Below are positions 25,816-33,796 of a DNA stretch of 64,000 nt, in pieces. The translations under genes and the position numbers were made by a program. This stretch comes from Gemmatimonadaceae bacterium (GTDB lineage Bacteria; Latescibacterota; UBA2968; UBA8231): the NCBI GenBank assembly GCA_002726335.1, contig PBSR01000017.1:1-64000 (forward strand). Direction: 5' to 3'. Below the pieces are notes generated by a model, which was given only the letters and a program-made list of their open reading frames with translations, made no database searches and had not been told where the DNA came from. How positions within the stretch are numbered: position 1 is the first letter of the stretch; the number at the start of each line of letters is the position of its first letter.

Positions 25816-28052
25816 AGAGCTCTCACTTTGGCCAGTTCCGTCTGCATGTCGACGAGGTTGCGGTAGACACCTTCCTCCTGCTCAAGCAGCGCGGCATGTG
25901 AGCCCTCCTCGACGATCCGACCCTTGTCCAGGACGAACAATCGATCCGCGTTCTTCAACGTCGACAGACGATGAGCGATGGCGAAGGTCGTGCGGTTGGC
26001 CGTCAATCGCTCCAGTGCCTCCTGGATCTCGAATTCGGTCTGCGTGTCCACCGAGCTTGTGGCTTCGTCGAGGATGAGGACCCGGGGATTGCCGATGAGC
26101 GCTCTGGCGATGGAGATCCGCTGCCGTTCGCCGCCGGAGAGACGACCGCCGCGCTCGCCTACCTCACTGTCGTAGCCGTCGGGAATCTTCATGATGAACT
26201 TGTGGGCATTGGCGGCCCGCGCCGCAGCGATGATCTCGGAACGGGATGCCTCAGGGCGGCCGTAGGCGATGTTCTGTGCGATGGAGCCCTGGAACAGCAG
26301 GGGCTCCTGCAGGACGACCCCGATCTGGGCCCGCAGCTTCTTCTGCTGCAGGTCGGTGATCGACACACCATCGATGAGGATCTCCCCGTCCGTCGCGTCG
26401 TAGAAGCGGGAGATGAGATTCACCAGCGTCGACTTGCCGGCACCGGAGTGTCCGACGAGGCCGATCATCTCTCCCGGTTCGACGGTGCATGACACTCGGT
26501 CCAGGATGCGGGCAAAACCGTCGTAGGTGAAGGAGACATTACGGAACTCGACGCGCCCCTCGATCACGCCCGGGTCCTTCGCGTCGGGCCGGTCCATCAC
26601 CTCGGGTTCGGTATCGAGGATCTCGAAAACCCGCTCGGCTGTGGTGGCCGCCGACTCGAGTTCGTCCGATAGTCGGCTCAGTTCACGCACTGGGCTGAGA
26701 AACATGACCATGTAGGAGATGAAGGCCTGCAGCTCGCCCAGGGTCAGCGTGTTCTCCAGAACACGATTGCCACCGAACCACCAGAGGATGACCGAGCCCA
26801 TGGAGGTGATGAAGGCGATGCCGGGCAGGAAGTAGGACTTCATCTTCACCGACACCATACGCGACTCACGCAACTCCGTATTGCGCTTGTCGAAGGTGCC
26901 GATCTCGCGGCCCTCCTGGGCGAAGGCCTTGACGACTTTCACCCCGGGGATCGTATCCGCCAGCTGCGAGTTCAGTGCCGAAATGCGCCGCCAGATCGTG
27001 TGGAACACCCAGTGGATCCGTTTGCGGTAGAACAAGGTGACGGCAAGCATGATCGGCGTGGGGATCAGCGCCAGCAGGGCCAGCTCCCAGTTCATCCAGA
27101 ACAACGCCCCGCCGATGCCGAGCAGTGTCAGGATGGCGATGACCATGTCCTGAAAGCCAGTGGTGATGAAACCGCGCATGCGCTCCGTATCGCTCGTCAC
27201 GCGGGTCATGATGCGGCCAGTGGAATGCTGGCTGTAGAACGACAGGGACAACAGCTGCAGATAGTTGAAGATCTCGGTTTGCAGGTCGTACGTGATGCGT
27301 TGACCCAGCCACCCGAGCGTGTAGGAACGCACGCCGTTGATCAGCATGCGACTGAAGTGGATGGAAAGCAGCCCCATGACGATCCACAACAGGTCATCGA
27401 CGTACCCCGCCTCCGGTATCATCGGCCCCAGATCTAAGTCCTGCCGGCGGACACCCTCGGCGTCGGTGCCCATGTAGTCGGAGATAACGGGCGTGATCAC
27501 ATCGTCGATGAGCCGTCGGTTCAGCTGCGGCGGCAGCATGCCGATGGCCGTCATCGTCAGGGTCAGAACAAACCCGAAGATGGCCACCTTCTTGTACGGC
27601 TTGACGTAGGAGAACAGTCGCCAGAAGGTTTCGCGTTTCTTGATGCAGGCGGGGCAGACCTTCGAACCGGCCCGCAAGGCGCGGCCGCAGGTCTCGCAGT
27701 GTTCGACGCGCCGGTGCGGGATGGCGCCATCGTCGTCGTCCTCACCCACCCGGACCGTGGGACTGGCCATGGCTGCTTCCACGACCTGCGGGATGGACGA
27801 GAACTTGAAGTAGTTGCCCTGGGAGAAACGGACGAGCTCGTGCATGCCGTCGGGCATGTCGATGACGAGTGAACCGTTGCCGACGTAGCTGCGCGTCTGG
27901 ATGCGCTTCACCTCGGCCAGCGGAAAGGTATCGACTCGCGGCGCGCCACCATTGGCGTGCAATACGAGGATGCGCTCGTCCGTCAGAACGAGCCAGTTCT
28001 CACCGTAGCGCCCGTCGCGATCCAGATCGGCGACCAGCAAAGCGAGGAGCAA
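25812..28052 (-). CDS. ABC exporter with N-terminal PH-like and zinc-ribbon domains
   Basis: A type IV ABC exporter half-transporter of at least 746 residues. An N-terminal PH-like segment (WLVLTDERILVLHANGG) is followed by a zinc ribbon (Cys119, Cys122, Cys133, Cys136). Six membrane helices start near residue 147. The nucleotide-binding domain has Walker A GHSGAGKST, signature LSGGERQR, Walker B VLILDEAT and an H-loop His. It is coupled to the DUF1854 gene. The TTG at 28052 is only the first available start: the frame stays open to about 28227 and the extra residues (EPHLRRELHPGEL) look like part of the same domain, but no ATG, GTG or TTG lies there. The true start is unresolved. Confidence 0.88.
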   Translation of the reverse strand: MLLALLVADLDRDGRYGENWLVLTDERILVLHANGGAPRVDTFPLAEVKRIQTRSYVGNGSLVIDMPDGMHELVRFSQGNYFKFSSIPQVVEAAMASPTVRVGEDDDDGAIPHRRVEHCETCGRALRAGSKVCPACIKKRETFWRLFSYVKPYKKVAIFGFVLTLTMTAIGMLPPQLNRRLIDDVITPVISDYMGTDAEGVRRQDLDLGPMIPEAGYVDDLLWIVMGLLSIHFSRMLINGVRSYTLGWLGQRITYDLQTEIFNYLQLLSLSFYSQHSTGRIMTRVTSDTERMRGFITTGFQDMVIAILTLLGIGGALFWMNWELALLALIPTPIMLAVTLFYRKRIHWVFHTIWRRISALNSQLADTIPGVKVVKAFAQEGREIGTFDKRNTELRESRMVSVKMKSYFLPGIAFITSMGSVILWWFGGNRVLENTLTLGELQAFISYMVMFLSPVRELSRLSDELESAATTAERVFEILDTEPEVMDRPDAKDPGVIEGRVEFRNVSFTYDGFARILDRVSCTVEPGEMIGLVGHSGAGKSTLVNLISRFYDATDGEILIDGVSITDLQQKKLRAQIGVVLQEPLLFQGSIAQNIAYGRPEASRSEIIAAARAANAHKFIMKIPDGYDSEVGERGGRLSGGERQRISIARALIGNPRVLILDEATSSVDTQTEFEIQEALERLTANRTTFAIAHRLSTLKNADRLFVLDKGRIVEEGSHAALLEQEEGVYRNLVDMQTELAKVRAL

Positions 28053-28252
28053 CTCGCCCGGGTGCAGCTCCCGACGCAGGTGCGGCTCTAGTTCTTCCGA
28101 GATGGGTTCGAGGAGGTCCGTGGCGGCTATCTCCTCGGAGGGCGGGAAAGGACGTTCAACCAGCTGCGGCGCAGGTCCGCGGGAACCATCATAAAGGACT
28201 GAATCTCTTGGTGTTGGGGCCGTTCAAGATCTGTCAACAGCCCGTCAAATCA

Positions 28253-28281
28253 CGTAACCTAAGCTAATGCACGAGGTTACG
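28253..28281. promoter_or_regulatory. Inverted repeat in the ABC exporter / desulfhydrase divergent gap
   Basis: CGTAACCT (28253-28260) and AGGTTACG (28274-28281) are exact complements separated by 13 bases; the match nearly extends to CACG/CGTG on the outer side. It could be an operator for the divergent genes or an RNA hairpin. No convincing -10/-35 pair was found in the gap. Confidence 0.35.
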
Positions 28282-28341
28282 CGTGGCAACAGAGCCTCTC
28301 AAAGGTTGTCACGGGGGATTCATCCGGCGTAGATTCCGGCC

Positions 28342-29376
28342 ATGCCCACAACCTATACGCCCCAGCAGATACGCCAACGCCTCGATCGCCTGCCGCGCCT
28401 GCGGCTGGCCGCCTTGCCCACCCCACTTGACGAACTGCCGCGTCTTTCGACGGCTGTCGGTGGTCCCCGTATCTGGATGAAACGGGAAGATCTGACGGGC
28501 CTGGCCTTCGGCGGCAATAAGATTCGCGAGTTCGAGTACTCCATAGCGCCGGCGGTAGCCGCCGGATGTGACGTGCTTGTTCATGGCGCCGCGGCCCAGT
28601 CCAATCAGTCGCGGCAGACGGCGGCCGTCGCAGCTCGACTTGGCATGAAGTCCGTGCAGGTGGGCCGCGCCGACGCCCACGCACAGCCCCAGGGCAACCT
28701 GCTGCTGTCCCATCTGTTCGGTGCCGAAGTCCTGTTGCCACCCATCGACGAGCAGGGAGCAACGTTGCAGGCCACGATGGAACGTCTGCGCGCCGCGGGG
28801 CACAAACCGTACAACACGAGCTCTGACGGTGCCGTCTACCGTGGCATCGCCTACGTCGACGGCTTCCTCGAGCTGTGGTCGCAGCTGCGGGAGCGCGGCG
28901 TGAAACCCGACGTCATCTACCTCTGCTCCGGGGCACACACACACACGGGCATTGTCGTGGCAGCCAGAGCCCTCGGTCTTCCCCTGCGCGTCGTCGGTAT
29001 CAGCCCCAGTCCCCGGGACGACGACGACGCGGCGCAGCACATGGCGCAGCTGGCTGCCGAGCACTGCCGGATCCTCGACCTCGACCTCGACATCACGCCG
29101 GACGATCTGGAGAGCACCGCCGAGTTCGTCGGCCCCGGCTACGGCGTCGTCACCGACGGCAGCCGCGAGGCGCTGCAACTGGCCGCACGCAGCGAAGGAC
29201 TCGTGCTCGATCCCTGTTACACGGGCAAAGCCATGGCGGGTCTCATCGCCCATGTGCGCGCCGGCTGGTGGACGGCACAGCAGACGGTCGTCTTCGTACA
29301 TACGGGTGGCACGCCGGCGCTGTTCGCCTACGCCGATGAGCTGGGGCTGGATTTCGAGACTACGGACGGCACGTGA
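28342..29376 (+). CDS. PLP-dependent D-cysteine desulfhydrase / ACC deaminase-like enzyme
   Basis: A 344-residue fold-type II PLP enzyme. WMKREDLTGLAFGGNKIREFEY is typical of the D-cysteine desulfhydrase / 1-aminocyclopropane-1-carboxylate deaminase group, with the PLP Lys in GGNKIR. GAAAQSNQSRQTAAVAARLG follows, and VFVHTGGTPALFAY is the late phosphate-binding loop. It liberates ammonia and a keto acid from a D-amino acid or a related amino acid. Its stop overlaps the glcD start by four bases. The exact substrate is undecided. Confidence 0.87.
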   Translation: MPTTYTPQQIRQRLDRLPRLRLAALPTPLDELPRLSTAVGGPRIWMKREDLTGLAFGGNKIREFEYSIAPAVAAGCDVLVHGAAAQSNQSRQTAAVAARLGMKSVQVGRADAHAQPQGNLLLSHLFGAEVLLPPIDEQGATLQATMERLRAAGHKPYNTSSDGAVYRGIAYVDGFLELWSQLRERGVKPDVIYLCSGAHTHTGIVVAARALGLPLRVVGISPSPRDDDDAAQHMAQLAAEHCRILDLDLDITPDDLESTAEFVGPGYGVVTDGSREALQLAARSEGLVLDPCYTGKAMAGLIAHVRAGWWTAQQTVVFVHTGGTPALFAYADELGLDFETTDGT

Positions 29377-30857
29377 ACCTGCCGACGCCGCAGCCTGAGC
29401 GCCTGGCCCGGCGTAGCGATCTGGTGCGCCGCCTGGCCGGGCTGGTTGACACAGGCGGCCTCATTCATCGTGCCGAAGACCTCGTCGTCTATGAGTGTGA
29501 CGGCGTTTCGGCCTATCGGCAGACCCCTCTCGCCGTCGCCCTGCCGACATCCACCCAACAGATCATCGAGGTGGTGCAGGCCTGCGGTGAACTCGACATC
29601 CCCATCGTTCCCTGGGGAGCCGGCACGGGGCTATCCGGCGGCGCCCTGCCTCTCGGCGACGGCATCGTCCTCAGCCTGGCGCGCATGAACCGGGTTCTGC
29701 GCGTCGATATCGAGGATCGCGCCGTCACCGTCGAGCCGGGCGTGACGAACCTCGCCGTATCTCACGCGGTGGCCGCACACGGCTGCTACTACGCCCCCGA
29801 CCCCTCGAGCCAGATCGCCTGCACTATCGGCGGCAACATCGCCGAGAACGCCGGTGGCGTGCACTGCCTGAAGTACGGCACGACGACGAACAACCTGCTC
29901 GGGGTACAGCTCGTATTGCCTGACGGCGACATCGTCGACATCGGCTCCGCCGCCATGGAGCGCTCCGGCTACGATCTGCTGGCCCTGTATGCCGGCTCGG
30001 AAGGCTTGCTCGGTATCGTCACCGAGGCGACACTGCGAATCCTGCCGAAGCCCCAGTCGGCGCGGGCGCTGATGGCCGCATTTGATACGGTGGCAGCCGC
30101 CGGCGCGGCCGTGGCCGACATCATCGGCGCCGGCATCGTGCCGGCCGGCATGGAGATCATGGATCGACTCTCCATCGAAGCGGTGGAGGAATTCCTCGGC
30201 TGCGGCTATCCCGTCGGCGTCGAAGCCCTGCTGCTGGTCGAGGTGGACGGTCCCGCTGCCGAGGTCGATGCCCAGATCACCGCCGTGGAAGCGCTGGTAT
30301 CGACGGCCGGATCGCCACAGATCCGCCATGCCGATACGCCCGAGGAGCGCCAGCGTCTGTGGGCGGGACGCAAGGCCGCCTTCCCTGCCATGGGTCGGAT
30401 CAGCCCCGACTACTATTGCATGGACGGCACGATCCCACGGGGCCGCCTGCCCGATGTGCTGGACCGTATCGCGACCCTGTCCGCGGCCTGCGGCCTGCGG
30501 GTGGCCAATGTGTTTCATGCCGGCGATGGCAACCTGCATCCGCTGGTGCTCTACGACAGCAACGTGGATGGCGAACTCGAGCAGGCCGAAGAACTCGGTA
30601 GCGAGATCCTCAAGGTCTGCGTCGAGGTCGGGGGCGTACTCTCCGGCGAACACGGCATCGGCATGGAGAAGCGCGACCTCATGCCCTGCCAGCTCTCCGA
30701 TGACGATCTAGACTTGCAGGGGGAACTGAAACGCGCCTTTGATCCGACCGGGTTGCTGAATCCGGGCAAGGTCTATCCTGTGCTGCGCACCTGCTCCGAA
30801 GGGCGAATGCACGGACACGCCGGGCACCAGCCGATGGCCGACCTGGAGCGGCCTTAG
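29373..30857 (+). CDS. glcD: FAD-linked oxidase, glycolate/D-lactate dehydrogenase GlcD type
   Basis: A 494-residue VAO/PCMH flavoprotein. The FAD-binding domain has VPWGAGTGLSGGALP and SSQIACTIGGNIAENAGGVHCLKYG. The C-terminal FAD-oxidase domain ends GVLSGEHGIGMEKRDLM with the metal/substrate His residues, preceded by FHAGDGNLHPLVLY. It oxidises glycolate or a D-2-hydroxy acid. The GTG start overlaps the previous gene's stop, and glcE follows with no gap. Confidence 0.93.
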   Translation: MNLPTPQPERLARRSDLVRRLAGLVDTGGLIHRAEDLVVYECDGVSAYRQTPLAVALPTSTQQIIEVVQACGELDIPIVPWGAGTGLSGGALPLGDGIVLSLARMNRVLRVDIEDRAVTVEPGVTNLAVSHAVAAHGCYYAPDPSSQIACTIGGNIAENAGGVHCLKYGTTTNNLLGVQLVLPDGDIVDIGSAAMERSGYDLLALYAGSEGLLGIVTEATLRILPKPQSARALMAAFDTVAAAGAAVADIIGAGIVPAGMEIMDRLSIEAVEEFLGCGYPVGVEALLLVEVDGPAAEVDAQITAVEALVSTAGSPQIRHADTPEERQRLWAGRKAAFPAMGRISPDYYCMDGTIPRGRLPDVLDRIATLSAACGLRVANVFHAGDGNLHPLVLYDSNVDGELEQAEELGSEILKVCVEVGGVLSGEHGIGMEKRDLMPCQLSDDDLDLQGELKRAFDPTGLLNPGKVYPVLRTCSEGRMHGHAGHQPMADLERP

Positions 30858-32012
30858 TTGCCCGGAAACGTCCTCCGTCCAGCCGACGCCGGTCAGGTCG
30901 CCGAGCTGGTTCGCGACGCCGCTGCCAACGATTCGAGCCTGGCCCTGCGTGCCGGTCGCACCAAGGACCGCCTCGGGCGTGCCACGTCGGCGGTCCACCC
31001 CGTCGACCTGTCCGCCCTGAGCGGCGTCGTCACCTACGAACCCGAGGAGCTCATCCTCATCGCGCGTCCGGCGACCCCGCTGGCCGAGGCGGAGGCGCTG
31101 CTGGCCGAGCATGGACAGCACCTGGCCTTCGAGCCGCCGTACTGGGGGACCGGCGCGACGCTTGGTGGCACACTCGGGGTGGCAGCTTCTGGCCCCCGGC
31201 GGTTTGTCGCCGGTGCGGCTCGCGACTTCGTCCTGGGAATGGAGTTCGTCGACGGTCAGGGGCGGGTGATCCACGCCGGCGGCCGCGTGGTCAAGAATGT
31301 GACCGGCTATGACCTGTGGCGATCCCTGGTGGGAGCCTATGGGACACTCGGCATCATGACCGAGGTGTGTCTGAAGCTGTGGCCGCAACCTGCGAGCCAG
31401 CGGACACTGGCCGTTGCCGGCCTGCAGCGGCAGGCCGCCCTGGCTCTCATGTTGGACTGGTCTCGACGCCCTGAGTCTATCACCGGCATCGCGTGCACCT
31501 CGGAAGACGACACGGTATGGATCCGTATAGAAGGATCTGAAGCTGCGACACTGCCACAGACCGAAACCCTCTGGCGGGAAGCCGGCGCGGGAGACATCCT
31601 GTCACAGACCGCATCGAGAAACCGATGGGAATCGCTGCGCGAGGGTGGCGATCTGACGGCCGCAGCGGGCGAGGTCTGTTTCCGCATCGTCGTGCCTCCC
31701 TCCCGGGCCGACGACGCCCTGACACAACTGACCGAACGAGGCCTGTCGCGCTGGTGTCTCGACTGGGCGGGGGGTCTGCTCTGGGCCGTGATGCCCGAAG
31801 ACTGCCCGGCGCACGCCGTGCACGCCATCGCCGACGGCGTAGCTGGAATGGCGTCTCGTCTGAGCTCCGAGCCGCAGGATGCCAATCGGGAAGCCTTCAC
31901 GCCGTTGTCAGCCGGCGTGGGACGGCTGAACGAGAGCTTGCGGCGAACGCTGGACCCGCACGCTCTGTTCAATCCCGGTCGTGCGGCCTCTCCTCGCGCA
32001 GGCCGACCTTGA
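30858..32012 (+). CDS. glcE: Glycolate oxidase FAD-binding subunit GlcE
   Basis: This 384-residue protein has an N-terminal PCMH-type FAD domain (VTYEPEELILIARPATPLAEAEALL, GTGATLGGTLGVAASGPRR, GRVVKNVTGYDLWRSLVGAYG). The C-terminus is short and lacks the full substrate-oxidase domain, as in GlcE. The TTG start directly follows the glcD stop, so the two are co-translated. No iron-sulfur glcF gene follows; the next gene is convergent and overlaps the last 44 bases. Confidence 0.88.
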   Translation: MPGNVLRPADAGQVAELVRDAAANDSSLALRAGRTKDRLGRATSAVHPVDLSALSGVVTYEPEELILIARPATPLAEAEALLAEHGQHLAFEPPYWGTGATLGGTLGVAASGPRRFVAGAARDFVLGMEFVDGQGRVIHAGGRVVKNVTGYDLWRSLVGAYGTLGIMTEVCLKLWPQPASQRTLAVAGLQRQAALALMLDWSRRPESITGIACTSEDDTVWIRIEGSEAATLPQTETLWREAGAGDILSQTASRNRWESLREGGDLTAAAGEVCFRIVVPPSRADDALTQLTERGLSRWCLDWAGGLLWAVMPEDCPAHAVHAIADGVAGMASRLSSEPQDANREAFTPLSAGVGRLNESLRRTLDPHALFNPGRAASPRAGRP

Positions 32013-32787
32013 GCGTACCCAGAGACACTGCCCCCACAGCGGTCGATGGCGGTCGGGATTCTGAGAAGCGGACCAACCCGAAGCGGGACGGCACGTGGTA
32101 CTGGGGCTTCTCTGTCTGCGTGTCCGACCAGACGCTGAACTGGGGATTCGTCTTCCCGCCGATCCGGTAGAGATTCAAGCGCCACTCATCGCCAGCTGCC
32201 GGCGGCAACCGGGGTGCGTACTCCTCGAAGCTCGCAAAGGGAATCGCAATCTCCGTCGTCCACCGATCATCGGTGTCGCTGTCGTCGTTGAGCGTGCCCT
32301 CGATGGTGATGGCCACTTCCACGCCCGGCGCATTCCAGCTGCTGCTCCGGCCATCGCGCGGTGATCGATCGAGGATTGTGCCGAGGGCGTTGAACTCGAA
32401 GTTGAAGTAGTCATCGACGTTTGCTGTGTCAGGGGCGACGAAGACCTCGACGGCATCGTCACGAGACACGGCGGCGTCGCGATTCCGCAGCGTCGCCGAG
32501 ATGTGTTGATCCGACGCCACGAAGGAGACGTAGAGAAAGCGGTCATCCCAGAGGAGCCGCGCCTCGGTCGGCTCCTGCTCGCCACTCTCATGCCACGGGA
32601 AGATGAACGGCCGTACCGGGCGGGCATCCCGCCAACTTGCCTCGTCCAGGACACCATCGATGGTGTTCTGCGTGTCCGCCCGATGCACCGTGTAAGATGG
32701 CAGGTCGGACTGTGCCTTCACCTGCACTGCAAGACACACAAGGCAGACGCAGATCCGCATCGTCCATCTCTCGATCTTCCGAAGCAT
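31969..32787 (-). CDS. Secreted CBM9-like (carbohydrate-binding family 9-like) protein
   Basis: A protein of about 272 residues with a signal peptide (MRICVCLVCLAVQVKAQ) and one CBM9-like domain: the typical IDGVLDEASWRDA start, DRFLYVSFVASDQHI, RDDAVEVFVAPD, YFNFEFNALGT and a final WRLNLYRIG. These domains bind glycans or form part of bacterial surface proteins. The start is uncertain: ATG 32787 puts basic residues before the signal, while ATG 32880 has a better ribosome site (AAGGA) but adds about 31 residues. It lies on the same strand as the two tiny genes upstream. Confidence 0.82.
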   Translation of the reverse strand: MLRKIERWTMRICVCLVCLAVQVKAQSDLPSYTVHRADTQNTIDGVLDEASWRDARPVRPFIFPWHESGEQEPTEARLLWDDRFLYVSFVASDQHISATLRNRDAAVSRDDAVEVFVAPDTANVDDYFNFEFNALGTILDRSPRDGRSSSWNAPGVEVAITIEGTLNDDSDTDDRWTTEIAIPFASFEEYAPRLPPAAGDEWRLNLYRIGGKTNPQFSVWSDTQTEKPQYHVPSRFGLVRFSESRPPSTAVGAVSLGTLKVGLREERPHDRD

Positions 32788-32997
32788 ACACTCTGACCTG
32801 GCAGTTGAGGCCAACGAAGCTGGCACAGAACAGATGGACAGTGGACCGCAAGCTCTGCTCAAGGCCACATCTCGATTCATGGCAAGTCCTTTGATACCTC
32901 TGCGTTCGACATCGCGCATGATGGCAGCGCCGCGTGACTGAAGGCGCAGTGGTGACTTCTGGACATCTGGTCCTGTCGATCCTCACTGTTCTGTTCG

Positions 32998-33270
32998 CTA
33001 GGTCCGTCGCTCCACGATCGCCAACAGTTTGCGGAGTCCGCGAGACAGCAGCAACCGTCCCATGTCACGCAGACGCGGTGAGGCAACCATGGAAGCGGCC
33101 AGACACCCGACGCCCAGCAACACATGATGGTGAAGCACATGCCAGACGCCCAGCGTCACATACGCTGCCCCGACGACCTGCCAGAGCCGCTGCTGAGGCA
33201 GCCAGGGCGAGGGGACCTGGCGTCGGAAGTCCGGCCGGAGCCTTGAATTCGGGGCAACCACTGTCGTCAA
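32998..33270 (-). CDS. Tiny putative membrane protein
   Basis: About 90 residues. TTG 33270 is one base after the stop of the gene before it (TAA-C-TTG), suggesting coupled translation; a GTG at 33261 is an alternative. Third codon positions are strongly GC-rich, as in neighbouring genes. The protein has a Trp/His-rich hydrophobic region (VVGAAYVTLGVWHVLHHHVL) and a second hydrophobic stretch (GVGCLAASMVA), then a basic amphipathic tail (RLLLSRGLRKLL). I do not recognise the family. Confidence 0.5.
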   Translation of the reverse strand: MTTVVAPNSRLRPDFRRQVPSPWLPQQRLWQVVGAAYVTLGVWHVLHHHVLLGVGCLAASMVASPRLRDMGRLLLSRGLRKLLAIVERRT

Positions 33271-33271
33271 G

Positions 33272-33574
33272 TTAATTGAGGTGCTGAATCGTCTCATCGG
33301 TGCGCGCCCATTCAGCCAGCACCGTACGTCCTTCTCCCTCGAGAAAGCCTCTCTCCAGCGTGACATAGCGCGCCTCGATGCGTCCCTGGTCCGCCACCGG
33401 ATGACGGAACTGACGCGGCTGCAGCAGGATTGCAGTCATGTACACCTCTCCCAACGCATGTCCGGCGAGGGCCACGTGGGCAAACGTGTAGTGGTGCGGC
33501 CGGGGGCGCTGCCTGTTTCGCAGTTGTTCGATGATGTGACTGTCCTGTTCCATTCGGGCCCCCATTGTCTTCAT
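33272..33574 (-). CDS. Small orphan protein behind a strong promoter
   Basis: A 100-residue soluble protein. ATG 33574 is preceded by AGGGG with a seven-base spacer, and codon use is normal for the region. The protein is rich in His and Arg near the N-terminus (RPRPHHYTFAHVAL) and ends in a Glu-rich segment. No known motif was seen. It is the first gene after the strong leftward promoter and operator block at 33646-33707, and is followed directly by a putative membrane protein gene. Confidence 0.6.
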   Translation of the reverse strand: MKTMGARMEQDSHIIEQLRNRQRPRPHHYTFAHVALAGHALGEVYMTAILLQPRQFRHPVADQGRIEARYVTLERGFLEGEGRTVLAEWARTDETIQHLN

Positions 33575-33645
33575 ATTACATCCCCTGTGTGGGGCACGCC
33601 TACCGTGAGTCCGAGTGCATCGGCGAGAGAAGAGTTTAATGTCAC

Positions 33646-33682
33646 ATGATATTTCTCTATATCATATGATATTTTATATCAT
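33646..33682. promoter_or_regulatory. Four-half-site operator array in an AT-rich block
   Basis: ATGATAT (33646), ATATCAT (33659), ATGATAT (33666) and ATATCAT (33676) form two inverted pairs (spacers of 6 and 3 bases). The two central half-sites also form a perfect 14-bp palindrome. The block is AT-rich inside a GC-rich window and overlaps the -10 and start region of the leftward promoter. It is likely a repressor site. Confidence 0.6.
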
Positions 33683-33707
33683 ACTTCGTAATACTATTAA
33701 ATGTCAA
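33678..33707 (-). promoter_or_regulatory. Strong sigma-70-type promoter facing left
   Basis: On the minus strand a consensus TTGACA (33702-33707) is followed by an 18-base spacer and TATGAT (33678-33683, one mismatch to the -10 consensus). The start point would fall near 33670, inside the operator array, giving a 5' leader of about 95 bases to the 100-residue gene. Confidence 0.6.
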
Positions 33708-33796
33708 GACAGAATCCGATGAGAGACCGAGCCATTGCTCTCGTCGTACAGCTCCCGCGAGCAAAGCCTCCGATGTTTTTCCAGGACGCCAGCTGA

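Noticed and set aside
28930..28950. CA-dinucleotide run in the PLP enzyme gene
   Set aside because: It encodes a conserved-looking Gly-Ala-His-Thr-His-Thr-Gly stretch and is too short to be a meaningful repeat.
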